Of a DNA stretch of 64,000 nt, positions 59,861 to 64,000 are shown piece by piece (position 1 is the first letter of the stretch; each line of letters begins with the position of its first letter). A program made the position numbers and the translations under genes. The stretch covers positions 1 through 64,000 of the forward strand of contig NZ_JAGGPJ010000012.1 in the NCBI RefSeq assembly GCF_018613875.1, given 5' to 3'. Below the pieces are notes generated by a model, which was given only the letters and a program-made list of their open reading frames with translations, had not been told where the DNA came from and did no database searches. Source of the DNA: Arthrobacter sp. ISL-28 (GTDB lineage Bacteria > Actinomycetota > Actinomycetes > Actinomycetales > Micrococcaceae).

Positions 59861-62098
59861 CTAACCGCGTTCAAGGAACGCCTCCTTTTCGGGGTTCAGG
59901 TAGTCCTCGATGGCCTCGGCCAGGGCAGGGTGGTCCGCGAGCGACGGGTCGCCACCCACGATCTCCTGGGCGTCCTGCCGGGCACGGGCGATAATGTCCT
60001 CGTGTTCCAGCACCCTCAACAGTTTCAGGGTGGACCGTCCGCCGGACTGGGAGGCGCCCAGGATGTCGCCCTCACGCCTCAGTTTCAGGTCTTCCTGGGA
60101 CAACTCGAAACCGTCGGTCGTGGCGGCCACGGCGTCCAGCCGGCGGCGGCTCGGATGGCCGGGTTCAAGGGCGGTGACGAGCAGGCACGTGCCCGGCAGG
60201 CCGCCGCGGCCCACGCGCCCGCGCAGCTGGTGGAGCTGCGAAATGCCGAACCGGTCCGCGTCGAGGATGACCATCAGGGTGGCGTTGTGCACGTCCACTC
60301 CCACCTCGATCACGGTGGTGGACACCAGGAGTTTGGTTTCATTGGCCGTGAACGACGCCATGGTCTCCGATTTCAGCAGGGGATCCTGGCGCCCGTGCAG
60401 CGGTGCCAGCGGCACCCCTGCCAGGGCCGGTTCCTCGCGGAGCTGTTCGACGACGGCGGTCACCGAGGCCAGCTCGCGTGCGGCAGCGTCGCCCTCCAGG
60501 TCGCCGGGGGCCGGTTCCGCTTCCCCGGGAGTGAAGTCGCCGTCGTCGTCCGTCCCGATCTTCGGGCACACTACGTACACCTGGTGCCCGGCGTCAATCT
60601 CCTCCCGGGACCTCGACCAGATCCGGGAGGCCCAGCCGGGGTTTTCCGCCAGGCCCACCACATGGGTGGTGATCGGGGCCCTGCCGGCCGGCAGTTCGTC
60701 GAGCACGGACGTTTCGAGGTCACCGAAGACGGTCATGGCCACTGTCCTGGGGATGGGCGTGGCTGTCATGACCAGCAGGTGCGGCGGCTTGCTCGCCTTG
60801 GTGCGCAAAGCGTCGCGCTGTTCGACGCCGAAGCGGTGCTGCTCATCCACCACGATCAGGCCGAGGTCATAGAAGGAGACGTTGTCGCTGAGGAGGGCGT
60901 GGGTGCCGATGACGATGCCGGCCGTGCCGGAGGCGGCGTCAAGGAGCGCCTGTTTGCGGGCAGCTGTGGACATGGAGCCGGTGAGCAGGCTGACCTGAAC
61001 CGTGTGGTCGCCCAGGCCGCCGAGCAGTCCGTCGCTGGCCAGCGGCCCGAGCGTCCGCCGGATGGAGTCAAAGTGCTGGGCTGCCAGGACCTCCGTGGGC
61101 GCCAGCAGGGCCGCCTGTCCGCCGGCGTCGACAACCTGCAGCATGGCCCGGAGCGCCACGATGGTCTTGCCCGAGCCCACCTCGCCCTGGAGAAGCCTGT
61201 TCATGGGTCCGTCCTGCGACAGCTCGCCGGACAGGGTCTTGCCGACGGCGGCCTGCCCCGCGGTCAGAGTGAAGGGAAGCTGCCGGTCGAAGGCAGCGAG
61301 CAGCCCGTCCGGCACGGGCCGCCGGGCCGTTGCTTCCTCCGCGGCCAGCTGGGCACGCCGGCGCGCCAGGGCGGACTGGAGGACCAGTGCTTCCTGGTAG
61401 CGGAAGCGGTCCCTGGCCCGGCGCCAGTCCTCGGGTGTCTGCGGAGCGTGGATGAGGCGGTAGGCCTGGGGCATCGGGAGGAACTTCTCGCGGGCAGAGA
61501 TGCCTGCCGGCAAGGGGTCGTCCAGGGCGTCCAGGTCCACTGTGTCCAGGAGGGTGGAAATGACCTTCTGGATGGACCAGCTGGTCAGTTTGGCGGTGGC
61601 GGGATAGACCGGAATGGGCATGGCGGCCAGCTTTTCCGGATCCATGCCGGGCGCGTCCGGATCCTCATCCAGGAGCAGGAAATCCGGGTTGGTCAGGCCG
61701 AGCGCTCCCCCGTATCGCGTGACCTTGCCGGAAAACATCGCCCGGCGGCCGGGCTGCAGTTCGGCCTTGGCCCGGTAGCCGTTGAAGAAACTGATCTTCA
61801 GGGTTCCCGGCACGCCGCCTGGGGAGGTACCGGCGTCGTCGGAAATCACGACGTCGGTAAGGGAGCCGCGCCGGGCGCGCATCTGCCGGGTGGTGTTGGA
61901 AATGACGCGCGCGATCAGCGTCACTTCCTCGTCCAGGGGGACCTCGCTGATGGGCGTGAGCTCTCCCCGGCTCAGGTAGCGGCGCGGAAAGTAGTTGAGG
62001 AGGCCGCCCACCGTGGTGATCCCCAGATGTTTTTCGACGACGGCCGCGGAGCGCTTGCCGATCCGGCGTTCCAAGCCGAGTTCAAGCTCGGTGTTCAT
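59861..62098 (-). CDS. recG: ATP-dependent DNA helicase RecG
   Basis: From ATG 62098, with AGAGGGAAG just ahead, the 745-residue product has the N-terminal wedge domain, Walker A LLQGEVGSGKTIVALRAMLQ, DEQH box in LIVVDEQHRFGVEQRDALRT, VMTATPIPRTVAMTVFGDLE and the RecG-type TRG-like end with QLRGRVGRGGLPGTCLLVT and EGDILGASQSGGRSTLKLL. It reverses stalled replication forks. An open frame upstream is ignored because the family start fits 62098. Confidence 0.96.
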   Translation of the reverse strand: MNTELELGLERRIGKRSAAVVEKHLGITTVGGLLNYFPRRYLSRGELTPISEVPLDEEVTLIARVISNTTRQMRARRGSLTDVVISDDAGTSPGGVPGTLKISFFNGYRAKAELQPGRRAMFSGKVTRYGGALGLTNPDFLLLDEDPDAPGMDPEKLAAMPIPVYPATAKLTSWSIQKVISTLLDTVDLDALDDPLPAGISAREKFLPMPQAYRLIHAPQTPEDWRRARDRFRYQEALVLQSALARRRAQLAAEEATARRPVPDGLLAAFDRQLPFTLTAGQAAVGKTLSGELSQDGPMNRLLQGEVGSGKTIVALRAMLQVVDAGGQAALLAPTEVLAAQHFDSIRRTLGPLASDGLLGGLGDHTVQVSLLTGSMSTAARKQALLDAASGTAGIVIGTHALLSDNVSFYDLGLIVVDEQHRFGVEQRDALRTKASKPPHLLVMTATPIPRTVAMTVFGDLETSVLDELPAGRAPITTHVVGLAENPGWASRIWSRSREEIDAGHQVYVVCPKIGTDDDGDFTPGEAEPAPGDLEGDAAARELASVTAVVEQLREEPALAGVPLAPLHGRQDPLLKSETMASFTANETKLLVSTTVIEVGVDVHNATLMVILDADRFGISQLHQLRGRVGRGGLPGTCLLVTALEPGHPSRRRLDAVAATTDGFELSQEDLKLRREGDILGASQSGGRSTLKLLRVLEHEDIIARARQDAQEIVGGDPSLADHPALAEAIEDYLNPEKEAFLERG

Positions 62099-62111
62099 CT
62101 TCCCTCTGCAT

Positions 62112-63149
62112 TCATTTGCCCTCAAGGCTCCGGACATCAGCCTCCAGCGGCTCAGGGTCCCGGGGCATGGCAAGCTCGCTGACCGAGACGTCCGTAGGTT
62201 CGCCGAGGGAGCTGATCAAATCCAGCGCGGGGCCCGGATCCAGGACGTGGACATGGACACGCCAGCGGTAACGGCCTTCCGGATCCGGAGACCGTTCCAC
62301 CTGGCTCATGATCACTGAATCGCCGAGTTCATCGAGGCGCTGCCTGAGCGTGGCGGCGTCCAGCGGCGACAGGCTGATAGTGCACATGACCTCCACGCCG
62401 TCGTCGTCCGGCAAGTCAGCATGGATGTGCGGATCCTGCACATCGTAGCCATGGAGGCCGTCCAGCAGCTCACTCTGGAGCTCCTCGCCAAGCACTGCCG
62501 ACCGCAGGCAGTCCAGGATCAGCAGCATTCCGACGCCGCCGGCGTCCACGACGTGGGCGGCCTGCAGGGCCTCCAGCTGGCCTTCGGTGCGGATAACGGC
62601 GTCGAGGGCCGCTTCCACGGCGGCGTCCAGCACCAGGCCCAGGGCATGGTTGCTGTCATTTCCGTTCTGTGCGGCGTCAACCGCGGCGGCCGCCCGCCCC
62701 GCTGCCTCCATGACAGACAGCATGGTTCCCGGAACGGGGTCGCTGAGTGCCGACCAGGCACGGATCTGTGCCCGGTTGAGCGCGGCCGCGAGCAATGTGG
62801 CGGTGAGCCGGGTGTGGCCGGACAAAGGCTCCGCGGCGGCGCACAGAAAAACCGAGAACAGTGTGCCGGAGTTGCCCCTGGCCTGCTCCATCGCGGTCTG
62901 GCCGGCCTTGGCAAGGACAGCGCCGACGTCATTCTGGACGGTAGGCGGCTTCGCCGGGTCCGGCGCGGAATCCTGAAGCGAACGGGCCGCCGCCCGGACC
63001 GTGAGGTAGAGGTTGGTGCCGGTATCGCCGTCGGCCACGGGGAAAATGTTGATTGCGTTGAGGCGGTCGCTGTGGTTCCCCAGGGCTGTTTCGGCCTTGC
63101 CCAACCACCGCTTCATCGCTTGCGCGTTGGCGGCAATCTTAGTCTGCAA
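62112..63149 (-). CDS. DhaL/DAK2-domain protein (FakA N-terminal half type)
   Basis: The 345-residue product has a DhaL domain (residues about 1-200: MKRWLGKAETALGNHSDRLN, INIFPVADGDTGTNLYLTVR, ARGNSGTLFSVFLCAAAEPL) and a FakA-middle-like part (HADLPDDDGVEVMCTISLSP, LDELGDSVIMSQ). Firmicute FakA fatty-acid kinases are about 550 residues and continue with a third domain, absent here. The nucleotide-site DGDTGTN motif is intact. It may be a fatty acid kinase that works with DegV proteins or a related kinase. It overlaps the end of thiL by 11 bases. Confidence 0.85.
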   Translation of the reverse strand: MQTKIAANAQAMKRWLGKAETALGNHSDRLNAINIFPVADGDTGTNLYLTVRAAARSLQDSAPDPAKPPTVQNDVGAVLAKAGQTAMEQARGNSGTLFSVFLCAAAEPLSGHTRLTATLLAAALNRAQIRAWSALSDPVPGTMLSVMEAAGRAAAAVDAAQNGNDSNHALGLVLDAAVEAALDAVIRTEGQLEALQAAHVVDAGGVGMLLILDCLRSAVLGEELQSELLDGLHGYDVQDPHIHADLPDDDGVEVMCTISLSPLDAATLRQRLDELGDSVIMSQVERSPDPEGRYRWRVHVHVLDPGPALDLISSLGEPTDVSVSELAMPRDPEPLEADVRSLEGK

Positions 63150-64000
63150 AGTGATCCCATCCCACGGAGTCAGCGGGCCGTCCCGCGATCTTTACGCCCG
63201 CGGGTTCATTCGCGCCGCGGGCCTGTACTGAGCCTATCCCAGTGAACCCGGCCGGCAGCTGAATACCCGCGGGGAATGTGGCAAGCAGGCCATGATCCTC
63301 GCCGCCGCCCAGGACCCAGGCCAGCGGATCGGCGCCCAGCAGGCCGGCCGCGGGCTGCAGCGGCGTGGCCAGCAGCTTCAACCGGGCAGGGTCCAGGTCC
63401 AGCACGACATCGCTCGCGATGGCCAGCCTGGTCCCGTCGCGCACGAGGCCGTCGGAGATGTCCATCATGGCCGTGGCGCCTTCTGACCGGGCCAGGGGGC
63501 CGGCGTCGAGTGGAGGCTCGGGCCTGCACTGAAGGTCAAGGAACAGCCTCAAGTCCGGAGCCAGCGACTCCGCGGGGTGGTTCGATTCCAGCAGCGCCAG
63601 GCCTGCGGCGGCCTGGCCGGCGTTGCCCGCAATGGCCAGGGTGTCGCCCGCAACCGCCCCGGACCGCAGCACAGGCTGCCCTCCGTTGAGCGTGCCGAGG
63701 ACCGCCACCGTGACGGACAGCTCTCCACCGCGGCCCAGATCGCCGCCGGCGACAGAGCATGAACCTGCCCCGAGCTTGCCGATGGCGGCGGCCAGGCCGT
63801 CCGCCAGGTCTTCGACCCAGTCCACCGGCGTGGCGGCGGGCATGGTCAGGCTGACCACGAGCGAGGTCGCGGACGCGCCCATGGCGTTGATGTCGCTCAG
63901 GTTCTGGGCTGCGGCCTTCCACCCCACGTCATAGCCGGTGGTGCGGTAGCCGTTGTTCCACTGAAGCCGGAAATCCTGGTCCTGCACCTGGGTGTCGATG
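63139..64000 (-). CDS. thiL: Thiamine-monophosphate kinase, N-terminus beyond window
   Basis: The visible 287 codons enter with IDTQVQDQDFRLQWNNGYRT, then GYDVGWKAAAQNLSDINAMG, SVAGGDLGRGGELSVTVAVL, AMMDISDGLVRDGTRLAIAS and the end VLGGGEDHGLLATFPAGI with GSVQARG. These are the PurM/ThiL fold motifs that bind ATP, Mg and thiamine phosphate. It makes thiamine pyrophosphate, the ligand of the riboswitch before thiC. Roughly 50 N-terminal residues are missing on the right. Confidence 0.93.
   Translation of the reverse strand, partial: IDTQVQDQDFRLQWNNGYRTTGYDVGWKAAAQNLSDINAMGASATSLVVSLTMPAATPVDWVEDLADGLAAAIGKLGAGSCSVAGGDLGRGGELSVTVAVLGTLNGGQPVLRSGAVAGDTLAIAGNAGQAAAGLALLESNHPAESLAPDLRLFLDLQCRPEPPLDAGPLARSEGATAMMDISDGLVRDGTRLAIASDVVLDLDPARLKLLATPLQPAAGLLGADPLAWVLGGGEDHGLLATFPAGIQLPAGFTGIGSVQARGANEPAGVKIAGRPADSVGWDHFAD

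Noticed and set aside
59855..62182. 775-codon open frame antisense to recG
   Set aside because: Same cause: full-length recG with all helicase motifs on the other strand; the antisense translation is low-complexity and has no ribosome site.

Overview
The window looks like a chromosomal segment of a high-GC actinobacterium of the Micrococcaceae, Arthrobacter or Pseudarthrobacter type. The basis is gene order and family content: the block rpsP-khpA-rimM-trmD-rplS-lepB-lepB-rnhB-DUF2469-yraN-comM, the block DUF177-rpmF-rnc-mutM-smc-ftsY, a TPP riboswitch before thiC, GTG/TTG starts and G/C-rich third positions. This placement is inference from family knowledge; no search was run.

The window has two halves. 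From 1 to about 29.95 kb is an accessory region: small proteins of unknown function, regulators, envelope and stress proteins, a copper-handling cluster (12.4-16.3 kb), and many broken genes. Broken items include pieces of IS110 and IS21 transposases, a serine recombinase, two ANTAR regulators, a response-regulator receiver, a heavy-metal P-type ATPase, a cytochrome P450 with one apparent missing base, and a CBS-domain protein. From 29.95 to 64 kb is dense housekeeping sequence in which I saw no disrupted gene except the first one: comM (yifB) is cut off exactly at its Walker A motif, so the border between the halves lies inside comM. Its remainder and the usually following dprA are not in this window.

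Accessory layout: 5' end of a sugar ABC transporter binding lipoprotein with a LacI-type regulator and a 14-bp palindromic operator candidate (0-1.5 kb); IS110 tail; DUF2071 protein; small Zn-ribbon and membrane proteins; a four-gene envelope-stress operon LEA-like / holin-like / DUF3618 / MarR (7.1-4.7 kb); IS110 debris; a secreted LVIVD-repeat protein (8.4-10.3 kb); a TetR regulator divergent from a small membrane operon (10.8-12.3 kb); the copper cluster; a degenerate EAL protein (17.1-18.3 kb); a decayed zone (18.5-22.9 kb); the P450 (23.3-24.7 kb); lipoprotein / 27-aa membrane peptide / DUF6766 (24.9-26.1 kb); PAS-ANTAR regulator; and Cys-rich and CBS-type small proteins (27.2-28.8 kb).

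Core layout: ribosome and tRNA maturation with two signal peptidases I; VOC and amidohydrolase enzymes; riboswitch-thiC; alpha/beta hydrolase; ffh; zwf; glnK-amtB; MFS exporter; the SRP receptor ftsY (its partner ffh is also here), smc, mutM, rnc, rpmF, DUF177; coaD; an aminotransferase and spermidine-synthase-like pair; rsmD, recG, a DhaL-domain protein and thiL, which runs off the right edge.

I saw no rRNA, tRNA or CRISPR array. I did not find a clear new defence or metabolic system. The items most worth following are the comM junction, the concentration of single-base lesions left of it, the catalytically degenerate EAL protein, the copper cluster, and several small proteins that standard gene callers tend to miss.
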